Origin: Amphiduros pacificus
Lineage: Eukaryota; Annelida; Polychaeta; Phyllodocida; Hesionidae
Direction of reading: 5' to 3'
Length of the DNA stretch: 64,000 bases
Assembly (NCBI GenBank): GCA_949316495.1
Contig: OX439009.1
Location: 41,081,443-41,145,442, forward strand
Shown here: in pieces, positions 23,778 to 36,400 of the stretch
Layout of the letters: every line of letters begins with the position of its first letter
Numbering within the stretch: the first letter of the stretch is position 1
Program-made: the position numbers and the translations under genes
The notes under the pieces: model-generated
What the model was told of the DNA's origin: nothing
Seen by the model: the letters and a program-made list of their open reading frames with translations, nothing else
Database searches by the model: none

Positions 23778-24198
23778 GGCAAGGACACCCACATGAGTCC
23801 CACACGCCCAGGCTGACCATGAGGGCAGGGCCGCATCAACTTCCTGTCACCTTTCAACTCAGCCTCACCTCAATGTTCAGAATCTTACATCACGTCACGT
23901 GACTCGTACGGGACCTCTCTCTGATCGTACTAGTTATAATTATTGTCCTCTGACACTTTTTGGTGATATAACAAAAAAATATGAAGACCACCACAAACGT
24001 CGACACTGCCCCCGATATAATGACATTGAACTATATTTGTCACATATGTTTTGTATTATTGTTATTATTACCGATGCCTCTATTTACCACGAGTCATGCA
24101 TTTCACACTTTATAAATTTAGTATAAAATTCAGACAATTGTTAACTTAATTAACACCAGAATGGGATCTGTCTGCCAACGGTTCACAGTCTGATGACT
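23778..24198. other. P450 upstream region
   Basis: No further gene seen. It holds TCACGTCACGTGAC near 23890 and is otherwise AT-rich unique DNA up to the 20-bp array. Confidence 0.45.
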
Positions 24199-24943
24199 TA
24201 CTCCACATCCCTATCAGGGTCTCTACATCCCTATCAGGGTCTCTACATCCCTATCAGGGTCTCTACATCCCTATCAGGGTCTCTGCATCCCTATCAGGGT
24301 CTCTACATCCCTATCAGGGTCTCTACATCCCTATAAGGGTCTCTACATCCCTATCAGGGTCTCCACATCCCTATCAGAGTCTCTACATCCCTATCAGGGT
24401 CTCTACATCCCTATCAGGGTCTCTACATCCCTATCAGGGTCTCCACATCCCTATCAGGGTCTCTACATCCCTATCAGGGTCTCTGCATCCCTATCAGGGT
24501 CTCTACATCCCTATCAGGGTCTCTACATCCCTATCAGGGTCTCTACATCCCTATCAGGGTCTCCACATCCCTATCAGAGTCTCTACATCCCTATCAGGGT
24601 CTCTACATCCCTATCAGGTTCTCTGCATCCCTATCAGGGTCTCTACATCCCTATCAGGGTCTCTACATCCCTATCAGGGTCTCTACATCCCTATCAGGTT
24701 CTCTGCATCCCTATCAGGGTCTCTACATCCCTATCAGGGTCTCTACATCCCTATCAGGGTCTCTACATCCCTATCAGGGTCTCCACATCCCTATCAGAGT
24801 CTCTACATCCCTATCAGGGTCTCTACATCCCTATCAGGGTCTCTACATCCCTATCAGGGTCTCCACATCCCTATCAGGGTTTCAACATCCCTATCAGGGT
24901 CTCCACATCCCTATCAGGGTCTCCACATCCCTATCAGGGTATC
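24199..24943. repeat. 20-bp tandem repeat, about 37 units
   Basis: Units of CTCTACATCCCTATCAGGGT repeat without interruption. A two-change variant (CTCCAC with CAGAGT) recurs near 24361, 24561 and 24781, showing larger repeated blocks of about 200-220 bp. There are no unique spacers, so this is a satellite and not a CRISPR-like array. Confidence 0.97.
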
Positions 24944-25222
24944 AGTCATTGATATAAAGGGTTTATGTACGTGAACGTATATAAAAAAAAAATTATTTTA
25001 TTAATAAAATAACAAATGTATGTTTTATCGACTGTATGGTCTCTTATGGCTCAATTTGAGCTCCTGGTTGTGTTGAAATATATTGATATGAAATTTGTAA
25101 CACCAGAAGAGACAATAAAAAATTATTCAGTGTCAGTGTCAGTGTCAGTGTAATATGGTCACAATGTTTAAGGTGTAAACCTTTACACTATGAGGTGAGA
25201 AAGTGTTTGAAATCTGATTCCC
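24944..25222. other. Unique DNA with a short GTCAGT microsatellite
   Basis: Contains about four copies of the 6-base word GTCAGT at about 25132-25150. Otherwise AT-rich with nothing recognised. Confidence 0.6.
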
Positions 25223-26306
25223 TTAAGGTGGGAGCACAGTCTAGACAAAAGTGAATCACCTTTCAGATATCGATTTTTCACTTTTTAGCTAATCTGAATA
25301 CTGATGTAATATTCTACATATACCCCAAGTTTGGTGAAAATCAGAATATTAGAAATGTGTAAAATTAATGATTTTGTAACAGAAACATATTGTGCAGAGA
25401 AATAATCTGTTGTTTTATATAATTGCTAATACAGTTAGAATTAACTGCTGGTGCTACAATAACAGTTGTTTAGCATTTTACATGACATGTGTAGGGGACA
25501 GAATCTACTAGTCAGCATGTGGATGTAATTGCACTTGTTAAAATGCATCAAACAATTTATTTGTATTTTTGCATTGATTTGGGATTGCCCCTATGTTGCC
25601 TGTATATGCCAGGCAGATGGCCTGACTGCTAAGCATACACTGTGATATTGCAATTATGTATGTGACAACAGTTGTGGGAAAGAGATTATGCATTAAATGG
25701 CTAAAAACACAACATGGCCATCAGGACATGCTTGGAGGTTTTTGGCCTTTTACAGAAAATGTATTTTTTGGGGAAGGGGTAAGTTTGAGCTCATTTTTAA
25801 TACACTTTTTGAAATAGTTGGAAGCTGAAACTTTCAGCATATGATGGAAAACATGTGTATATTCATCAGTTTACAGGATTTCGATAACATCTTTATAGTT
25901 TTTATCCAGTGATTACGAATGTCAAAATATGACAATAAAATTTCAAGACAGGCTGTAGCTCAACCATGATTAGTGGTACTCAAAAACAAGATTACATTGC
26001 ATTGTATGTCACTGTAGAATTAAGATGTTGTATCTTAACATTTTGAACAAATTTTAATTTGAGCTCCACAGGATCAGAAAGTTGACAATTCCAAAAACAG
26101 ACATACCTTGATTTATGTTACTCTATAACAAAATGTTACATGTATATTTACAAAATAAAAAGTTTATCATCAAGATATATATGTTGGGAATCATGTCTCC
26201 AAATATCATAATTCTAGGTACAATAGATGTTGTACTATAAACATTTTAGTTCAAGAGAGTGGGCTCTGTGGGCTGTGAAACATGCTAGACTGTGCTCCCA
26301 CCTTAA
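25223..26306. mobile_element. Non-autonomous TIR DNA transposon (TTAA or TA target)
   Basis: The two ends are perfect inverted repeats: TTAA plus GGTGGGAGCACAGTCTAG at 25223-25244, and its exact reverse complement at 26285-26306. The element is about 1.08 kb and AT-rich, with no open frame of useful length, so it cannot code for a transposase. A direct target duplication is compatible only with TTAA (piggyBac-like) or the inner TA (Tc1/mariner-like). The TIR does not start with the CCC typical of piggyBac, so the superfamily is open. The perfect 22-bp match between ends suggests that it is not very old. Confidence 0.82.
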
Positions 26307-26441
26307 AGCTTTTACTATGGAAACGTTGGGATGACCTTAGATTTCCGGACTCTCTGGGGTAAACATGAGTGATTATCTACAGTATACAGTATAAAGTATG
26401 TATACAGTATCTACCTAATTAACATAATATTTCTATATCAG
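26307..26441. other. Short unique stretch before the candidate exon
   Basis: AT-rich, contains a small ACAGTATACAGTATAAAGTA repeat. It ends in a splice-acceptor-like sequence (TATTTCTATATCAG). Confidence 0.5.
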
Positions 26442-26535
26442 CATCAAGACCAAAGTACCAGAGGTGTATTATGAAGGAGTGAGCAGGAGGTGTTATGAAA
26501 TCTCAAGGTACATACGAGACATGAGCAAGGAGTAG
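26442..26535 (+). CDS. Candidate terminal exon of an unrecognised gene
   Basis: After a good acceptor (TATTTCTATATCAG, AG at 26440-26441) a frame of 30 codons runs to TAG at 26533-26535. The translation has strong protein character: IKTKVPEVYYEGVSRRCYE followed by a short basic tail ending in DMSKE. I do not recognise the family. An internal GTACAT at about 26508 could serve as a donor, but reading through gives a natural end, so a last coding exon is the simplest reading. Any upstream exons would lie to the left, possibly beyond the P450, which would then be nested in an intron on the opposite strand. This is inference from one splice site and amino-acid texture. Confidence 0.33.
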
Positions 26536-26966
26536 AGAGCCAATCTGACATCTGGAATTGTCACTTCTAACAATATATTTTACGCTTGGAAGTTCTCTTG
26601 TTTGTGCAGGTTTCACGTGTTTAGACATTTTTCCATTCTCTTTGGGTTCTCACCGTGCAGTCCAAGGTGTGCATTGCTATATATACATACAGGACAAGCT
26701 AGGATAATCTCAATTCTATGTCAGAAAACATTAGTTAAGAAGACAGAGTTGTTGTGGTGAATGCTCTAAAATTATAAATGTAGTATAATCGCTGGTATTA
26801 CTGAATGAGGGAAAGGTACCTTCCATTATAGATTTTATTAACACCAGAGTCAGATTCAATAATTCACACACTGATGGTGACGCTTTCCACATCTTTTTCA
26901 GGATATCATTCATATTGGTATCGGCTTGTCACATATGAAAAGATACCCTCCATCGGGAACTCCCCC
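26536..26966. other. Unique DNA, nothing recognised
   Basis: AT-rich sequence between the candidate exon and the 26-bp satellite. No clear poly(A) hexamer directly after the exon. Confidence 0.5.
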
Positions 26967-29900
26967 ATCTAATGACCTGAAGATAGCATGATATCTAATG
27001 TCCTGAAGATAGCATGATATCTAATGACCTAAAGATAGCATGATATATAATGACCTCAAGATATCTAATGACCTAAAGATAGCATGATATCTAATGACCT
27101 AAAGATAGCATGATATCTAATGACCTAAAGAAAGCATGATATCTAATGACCTAAAGATAGCATGATATCTAATGACCTAAAGATAGCATGATATCTAATG
27201 ACCTAAATATAGCATGATATCTAATGACCTAAAGAAAGCATGATATATAATGACCTGAAGATAGCATGATATTTAATGACCTAAAGATAGCATGATATCT
27301 AATGACCTAAAGATAGCATGATATCTAATGACCTAAAGATAGCATGATATCTAATGACCTAAAGATAGCATGATATCTAATGACCTAAAGATAGCATGAT
27401 ATCTAATGACCGAAAGATAGCATGATATATAATGACCTAAAGATAGCATGATATATAATGACCTAAAGATAGCATGATATATAATGACCTAAAGATAGCA
27501 TGATATATAATGACCTAAAGATAGCATGATATCTAATGCCCTAAAGATAGCATGATATCTAATGACCTAAAGATAGCACGATATCTAATGACCTAAAGAT
27601 AGCATGATATCTAATGCCCTAAAGATAGCATGATATCTAATGACCTAAAGATAGCATGATATCTAATGACCTAAAGATAGCATGATATGTAATGGCCTAA
27701 AGATAGCATGATATCTAATGACCTAAAGATAGCATGATATCCAACGACCTAAAGATAGCATAATATATAATGACCTAAAGATAGCATGATATATAATGAC
27801 CTAAATATAGCATGATATGTAATGACCTAAAGATAGCATGATATCTAATGACCTAAAGATAGCATGATATCTAATGACCGAAAGATAGCATGATATCTAA
27901 TGACCTAAAAATAGCATGATATCTAATGACCTAAAGATAGCATGATATATAATGACCTAAAGATAGCATGATATGTAATGACCTAAAGATAGCATGATAT
28001 GTAATGACCTAAAGATAGCATGATATCTAATGACCTAAAGATAGCATGATATCTGATGGCCTAAAGATAGCAGGATAGATAATGACCTAAAGATAGCATG
28101 ATATCTAATGACCTAAAGATAGCATGATATCTAATGACCTAAATATAGCACGATATATAATGACCTAAAGATAGCATGATATCTAATGACCTAAAGATAG
28201 CACGATATCTAATGACCTAAAGATAGCATGATATCTAATGCCCTAAAGATAGCATGATATCTAATGACCTAAAGATAGCATGATATCTAATGACCTAAAG
28301 ATAGCATGATATCTAATGACCGAAAGATAGCATGATATCTAATGACCTAAAGATAGCATGATATGTAATGGCCTAAAGATAGCATGATATCTAATGACCT
28401 AAAGAAAGCACGATATATAATGACCTAAAGATAGCATGATATCTAATGACCTAAAGATAGCATGATATCTAATGACCTAAAGATAGCATGATATCTAATG
28501 ACCTGAAGATAGCATGATATATAATGACCTAAATATAGCATGATATGTAATGACCTGAAGATAGCATGATATCTAATGACCTAAAGATAGCATGATATCT
28601 AATGACCTAAAGATAGCATGATATCTAATGACCTAAAGATAGCATGATATCTAATGACCTAAATATAGCATGATATCTAATGGCCTAAAGATAGCATGAT
28701 ATCTAATGACCTAAAGATAGCATGATATCTATTGACCTAAAGATAGCAAGATATCTAATGGCCTAAAGATAGCATGATATCTAATGACCTAAAGATAGCA
28801 TGATATCTAATGACCTAAAGATAGCATGATATCTAATGACCTAAAGATAGCATGATATCTAATGACCTAAAGATAGCATGATATCTAATGACCTAAAGAT
28901 AGCATGATATCCAACGACCTAAAGATAGCATGATATCTAATGACCTAAAGATAGCATGATATATAATGACCTAAAGATAGCATGATATCTAATGACCTAA
29001 AGATAGCATGATATCTAATGACCTAAAGATAGCATGATATATAATGACCTAAAGATAGCATGATATCTAATGACCTAAAGATAGCATGATATATAATGGC
29101 CTAAAGATAGCATGATATATAATGGCCTCAAGATAGCATGATATCTAATGGCCTAAAGATAGCATGATATATAATGGCCTAAAGATAGCATGATATCTAA
29201 TGACCTAAAGATAGCATGATATCTAATGACCTAAAGATAGCATGATATCTAATGACCTAAAGATAGCATGATATCTAATGACCTAAAGATAGCATGATAT
29301 CCAATGACCTAAAGATAGCATGATATCTAATGGCCTAAAGATAGCATGATATCTAATGACCTAAAGATAGCATGATATCTAATGGCCTAAAGATAGCATG
29401 ATATCTAATGACCTAAAGATAGCATGATATCTAATGACCTAAAGATAGCAAGATATCTAATGGCCTAAAGATAGCATGATATCTAATGACCTAAAGATAG
29501 CATGATATCTAATGACCTAAAGATAGCATGATATCTAATGACCTAAAGATAGCATGATATCTAATGACCTAAAGATAGCATGATATCCAATGACCTAAAG
29601 ATAGCATGATATATAATGACCTAAAGATAGCATGATATCTAATGACCTAAAGATAGCATGATATCTAATGGCCTAAAGATAGCATGATATATAATGACCT
29701 AAAGATAGCATGATATCTAATGACCTAAAGATAGCATGATATCTAATGACCTAAAGATAGCAAGATATCTAATGACCTCAAGATATCTAATGACCTAAAG
29801 ATAGCATGATATCCAATGACCTAAAGATAGCATGATATATAATGACCTAAATATAGCATGATATCTAATGACCTAAAGATAGCATGATATATAATGACCT

Positions 29901-31450
29901 AAAGATAGCATGATATATAATGACCTCAAGATATCTAATGGCCTAAAGATAGCATGATATCTAATGACCTAAAGATAGCATGATATCTAATGACCTAAAG
30001 ATAGCATGATATATAATGACCTAAAGATAGCATGATATCAAATGACCTCAAGATATCTAATGGCCTAAAGATAGCATGATATCTAATGACCTCAAGATAT
30101 CTAATGGCCTAAAGATAGCATGATATCTAATGACCTAAAGATAGCATGATATCTAATGACCTCAAGATATCTAATGGCCTAAAGATAGCATGATATCTAA
30201 TGACCTAAAGATAGCATGATATCTAATGACCTAAAGATAGCATGATATCTATTGACCTAAAGATAGCATGATATCTAATGGCCTCAAGATAGCATGATAT
30301 CTAATGACCTAAAGATAGCATGATATCTAATGACCTAAAGATAGCATGATATCTAATGACCTCAAGATAGCATGATATCTAATGGCCTAAAGATAGCATG
30401 ATATATAATGACCTAAAGATAGCATGATATTTAATGACCTAAAGATAGCATGATATCTAATGGCCTAAAGATAGCATGATATCTAATGACCTAAAGATAG
30501 CATGATATCTAATGACCTAAAGATAGCATGATATATAATGACCTAAAGATAGCATGATATCTAATGACCTAAAGATAGCATGATATCTAATGACCTAAAG
30601 ATAGCATGATATCTTATGACCTATAGATAGCATATCTAATGACCTAAAGATAGCATGATATATAATGACCTAAAGATAGCATGATATCTAATGACCTAAA
30701 GATAGCATGATATCTAATGACCTAAAGATAGCATGATATCTAATGACCTAAAGATAGCATGATATCTAATGACCTAAAGATAGCATGATATCTAATGACC
30801 TAAAGATAGCATGATATCTAATGACCTAAAGATAGCATGATATCTAATGACCTAAAGATAGCATGATATCTAATGACCTAAAGATAGCATGATATCTAAT
30901 GACCTAAAGATAGCATGATATCTAATGACCTAAAGATAGCATGATATCTAATGACCTAAAGATAGCATGATATCTGATGGCCTAAAGATAGCATGATATC
31001 TAATGACCTAAAGATAGCATGATATCTTATGACCTATAGATAGCATATCTAATGACCTAAAGATAGCATGATATATAATGACCTAAAGATAGCATGATAT
31101 CTAATGACCTAAAGATATCATGATATTTAATGACCTAAAGATATCATGATATCTAATGACCTAAAGATAGCATGATATATAATGACCTAAAGATAGCATG
31201 ATATCCAACGACCTAAAGATAGCATGATATCTAATGACCTAAAGATAGCATGATATCTAATGACCTAAAGATAGCATGATATCTAATGACCTAAAGATAG
31301 CATGATATCTAATGACCTAAAGATAGCATGATATTTAATGACCTAAAGATAGCATGATATCTAATGACCTAAAGATAGCATGATATCTAATGACCTAAAG
31401 ATAGCATGATATTTAATGACCTAAAGATAGCATGATATCTATTGACCTAA
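26967..31450. repeat. 26-bp satellite, about 172 units
   Basis: AATGACCTAAAGATAGC plus ATGATATCT repeats every 26 bp (for example at 27301 and 27327). Common variants are TATATAATG, GGCC, CTGAAG and AAATATAGC. A shortened form with CTCAAGATATCTAATG lacks one segment and is frequent at 29.7-30.2 kb. A doubly marked copy (CTTATGACCTATAGATAG) occurs near 30611 and again near 31024, 413 bp apart, equal to 16 units minus a 3-bp deletion, so blocks of about 16 units have been copied. Every standard unit carries TGACCT (reverse AGGTCA) and AGATAG. Confidence 0.97.
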
Positions 31451-31839
31451 ATGACTGGCCGCATACCCATTGAGGTTCATATGTCATACGGGTCCTTCAG
31501 AAGATTATGTCACAAATAAAAATGACCCCTCACAAATTTAGATCACAAGTTATCTGCGTCATTTAGAATACTGATACGAAATAGTTCACTAAGATCCGGT
31601 AGTTTTTCCTTCAGTAATATCATTCATTATTAATGATTGGCTGATCAAAAGAAGGCTTTCAAAGTATAAGTGAAATAAAATAATTTGTGATTTTTTATCT
31701 AACCAAATCCTCTGACAGCTTGTATGTAATGGAATCACAAACATAGCTCAGGAAAGCAGTCTTCATGGCATAACCAAATTATCTATGACCTGTTCGTAGA
31801 TAAATATCTGACATAAGTTTGCATAAGATAGAATACTTC
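31451..31839. other. Unique AT-rich DNA
   Basis: No gene or element recognised between the 26-bp and 22-bp arrays. Confidence 0.55.
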
Positions 31840-32515
31840 AATCGAAAGACACATCATAGTCCATTGATAAATATATCATAGTCAATAGAAAGACAAATCA
31901 TAGTCAATATATAAAAGGTCATAGTCAATCACTAGACACATCACAGTAAATATACAAAATCGTAATCAATCAATGGACACATCATGGTCAATATATAAAA
32001 GTCACAGCCAATCAATAGATAAATCATAGCCAATCAATAGACATATCATAGCCAATCAATAGATATATCATAGTCAAACGATAGATATATCATAGCCAAT
32101 CGATAGACATATCATAGCCAATCAATAGATATATCATAGTCAAACGATAGACATATCATAGCCAATCGATAGATATATCATAGGCAATCAGTAGATATAT
32201 CATAGCCAATCAATAGATATATCATAGCCAATCAGTAGATATATCATAGCCAATCAATAGATATATCATAGCCAATCAATAGATATAGTATAGCCAATCA
32301 ATAGATATATCATAATCAAACGATAGATATATCATAGCCAATCAGTAGATATATCATAGCCAATCAATAGATATATCATAGCCAATCAATAGATATATCA
32401 TAGCCAATCAATAGATATATCATAGTCAATATAGAAGCGCATCATTGTAAATCAATAAATCACATCAGTCAATCGATAGATATATCACAGACACATCATA
32501 GTCTAACGATATCAT
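31840..32515. repeat. 22-bp array bearing CCAAT boxes
   Basis: The core unit TCATAGCCAATCAATAGATA plus two bases repeats every 22 bp (for example 32221 and 32243). Fifteen copies keep an exact GCCAATC, a good NF-Y/CCAAT-box word. The left third (31850-31990) is degenerate with irregular spacing, and the right end decays after 32430. Confidence 0.93.
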
Positions 32516-33429
32516 AGTTTCAAAAAGGGGATATATATTGGTCTGGGGTGATGATTTAACTAATTTCACGTCACTTCATTTGACATCTGCAGAAGGTAGC
32601 ATTGTTTTAATACAAGCTGCCACGATGTATAAAGTTTAAGCGCTCGCTATTTATATCCACGGCTCACAATACGGGTACTCTTTATTCAAATATGATATAA
32701 CTTGTATCTCTCCTTGTCATATCGCGAATGTTTGTCTCATCATTATCTAAGGTTATGATTACGATCACCGCTAATAAAAATAACAAATACAGGAAATCGC
32801 ATTTCAACTTGAGCGGTCTATTTGTATCATTTCTCCCAACAACAAATTAATCGCATAAGAGTTCTCGATTTTGTGTACGATATTGTAGCTGAGTAGTTCA
32901 GATTTAACTCGCCAGCTGGCGCTGTGGTAAAACAGGCGTCCTGGTGAGAGCGAGGCTCAATGGAAAGTGATGAGGCTTCTCACCAGACTCTGCTGTCCAC
33001 AGATCTAAATAGACCCCTAACTTTGTCCGCAAGTACGCAGATCACCATTTCTCATCATCCATTGTGAAGTAAGATTTGCTTTGAAAATCCATAAAAGTGT
33101 TAATGGTGCATGATGAATGAAACGATGACATATAAAATGAAACCAAATGTCTTCCACGCAAGTTACAGTAAAATAGTTAATGCTATTTGTCATTTGTGAT
33201 GTAATATAAAATATTGAGATGTAAGAGAAACAGACCTACTGAGCAGACCTCTTCGTGTGTCACAGGTCTGTAATGTGAGGTAATCCCCAGTCTCTGCTAA
33301 AGTTCTAATATATCCTTGTATCATATAGAAATAGTGATGCTTCTGACAACAAATGGAATAGGATAGGCACAGACTAACGTGATAAAGATAATATAGACCC
33401 ACACGCAATGGAGGGTATACACCTTAATG
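32516..33429. other. Unique DNA, no supported gene
   Basis: Contains TCGCCAGCTGGCGCTGTGG near 32910, a weak CTCF-like word. A 73-codon minus-strand frame at 33190-33408 has no recognisable character. Nothing else seen. Confidence 0.5.
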
Positions 33430-36400
33430 TAAAGGGGTTACATAGACCTACATGTAAAAGGAACTTAATTTATAGGGAGCACATACACAATATAGACCTA
33501 CTTGTAAAGGGAGTACATACACAATATAGACCTACTTGTAAAGGGAGTACATACACAATATAGACCTACTTGTAATGGGAGTACATACATAATATAGACC
33601 TACTTGTAATGGGAGTACATACATAATATAGACCTACTTGTAATGGGAGTACATACATAATATAGACCTACTTGTATAGGGAGTACATACATAATATAGA
33701 CCTACTTGTATAGGGAGTACATACACAATAATAACCTACTTGTATAGGGAGTACATACACAATATAGACCTACTTGTATAGGGAGTACATACATAATATA
33801 GACCTACTTGTATAGGGAGTACATACATAATATAGACCTACTTGTAATGGGAGTACATACACAATATAGACCTACTTGTATAGGGAGTACATACACAATA
33901 TAGACCTGCTTGTATAGGGAGTACATACACAATATAGACCTACTTGTATAGGGAGTACATACACAATATAGACCTGCTTGTATGGGGAGTACATACACAA
34001 TATAGACCTACTTGTAAAGGGAGTACATACATAATATAGACCTACTTGTATAGGGAGTACATATATAATATAGACCTGCTTGTATAGGGAGTACATACAT
34101 AATATAGACCTGCTTGTATAGGGAGTACATACACAATATAGACCTACTTGTATAGGGAGTACATACATAATATAGACCTACTTGTATAGGGAATACATAC
34201 ACAATATAGACCTACTTGTACAGGGAGTACATACACAATATAGACCTGCTTGTATAGGGAGTACATACATAATATAGACCTACTTGTAATGGGAGTACAT
34301 ACACAATATAGACCTACTTGTAATGGGAGTACATACATAATATAGACCTGCTTGTATAGGGAGTACATACTCAATATAGACCTACTTGTATAGGGAGTAC
34401 ATACTCAATATAGACCTACTTGTAATGGGAGTACATACATAATATAGACCTACTTGTATAGGGAGTACATACAGAATATAGACCTACTTGTATAGGGAGT
34501 ACATACACAATATAGACCTGCTTGTATAGGGAGTACATACACAATATAGACCTACTTGTAATGGGAGTACATACATAATATAGACCTGCTTGTATAGGGA
34601 GTACATACATAATATAGACCTGCTTGTATAGGGAGTACATACTCAATATAGACCTACTTGTATAGGGAGTACATACTCAATATAGACCTACTTGTAATGG
34701 GAGTACATACATAATATAGACCTACTTGTATAGGGAGTACATACAGAATATAGACCTACTTGTATAGGGAGTACATACACAATATAGACCTGCTTGTATA
34801 GGGAGTACATACACAATATAGACCTACTTGTAATGGGAGTACATACATAATATAGACCTGCTTGTATAGGGAGTACATACATAATATAGACCTACTTGTA
34901 ATGGGAGTACATACACAATATAGACCTACTTGTATAGGGAGTACATACACAATATAGACCTGCTTGTATAGGGAGTACATACATAATATAGACCTACTTG
35001 TAATGGGAGTACATACATAATATAGACCTACTTGTATAGGGAGTACATACACAATATAGACCTGCTTGTATAGGGAGTACATACATAATATAGACCTACT
35101 TGTAATGGGAGTACATACATAATATAGACCTACTTGTAATGGGAGTACATACATAATATAGACCTACTTGTATAGGGAGTACATACACAATATAGACCTG
35201 CTTGTATAGGGAGTATATATATAATATAGACCTACTTGTATAGGGAGTACATACACAATATAGACCTACTGTATAGGGAGTACATACATAATATAGACCT
35301 ACTTGTAATGGGAGTACATACATAATATAGACCTACTTGTAATGGGAGTACATACATAATATAGACCTACTTGTATAGGGAGTACATACACAATATAGAC
35401 CTGCTTGTATAGGGAGTACATATATAATATAGACCTACTTGTATAGGGAGTACATACACAATATAGACCTACTGTATAGGGAGTACATACATAATATAGA
35501 CCTACTTGTATAGGGAGTACATACACAATATAGACCTACTTGTATAGGGAGTACATACATAATATAGACCTACTTGTATAGGGAGTACATACACAATATA
35601 GACCTACTTGTACAGGGAGTACATACATAATATAGACCTACTTGTATAGGGAGTACATACATAATATAGACCTACTTGTAATGGGAGTACATACACAATA
35701 TAGACCTACTTGTATAGGGAGTACATACACAATATAGACCTGCTTGTATAGGGAGTACATACATAATATAGACCTACTTGTAATGGGAGTACATACATAA
35801 TATAGACCTACTTGTATAGGGAGTACATACACAATATAGACCTGCTTGTATAGGGAGTACATACATAATATAGACCTACTTGTAATGGGAGTACATACAT
35901 AATATAGACCTACTTGTAATGGGAGTACATACATAATATAGACCTACTTGTATAGGGAGTACATACACAATATAGACCTGCTTGTATAGGGAGTATATAT
36001 ATAATATAGACCTACTTGTATAGGGAGTACATACACAATATAGACCTACTGTATAGGGAGTACATACATAATATAGACCTACTTGTAATGGGAGTACATA
36101 CATAATATAGACCTACTTGTAATGGGAGTACATACATAATATAGACCTACTTGTATAGGGAGTACATACACAATATAGACCTGCTTGTATAGGGAGTACA
36201 TATATAATATAGACCTACTTGTATAGGGAGTACATACACAATATAGACCTACTGTATAGGGAGTACATACATAATATAGACCTACTTGTATAGGGAGTAC
36301 ATACACAATATAGACCTACTTGTATAGGGAGTACATACATAATATAGACCTACTTGTATAGGGAGTACATACACAATATAGACCTACTTGTACAGGGAGT

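Noticed and set aside
24199-24943. Regular 20-bp array that superficially resembles a CRISPR
   Set aside because: No unique spacers, eukaryotic context and no cas genes.
33804-36306. Many minus-strand frames of 60-130 codons with CTPYTSRSILCMYSLYKQ words
   Set aside because: Artefacts of the 34-bp satellite; frames shift at each 33-bp unit.
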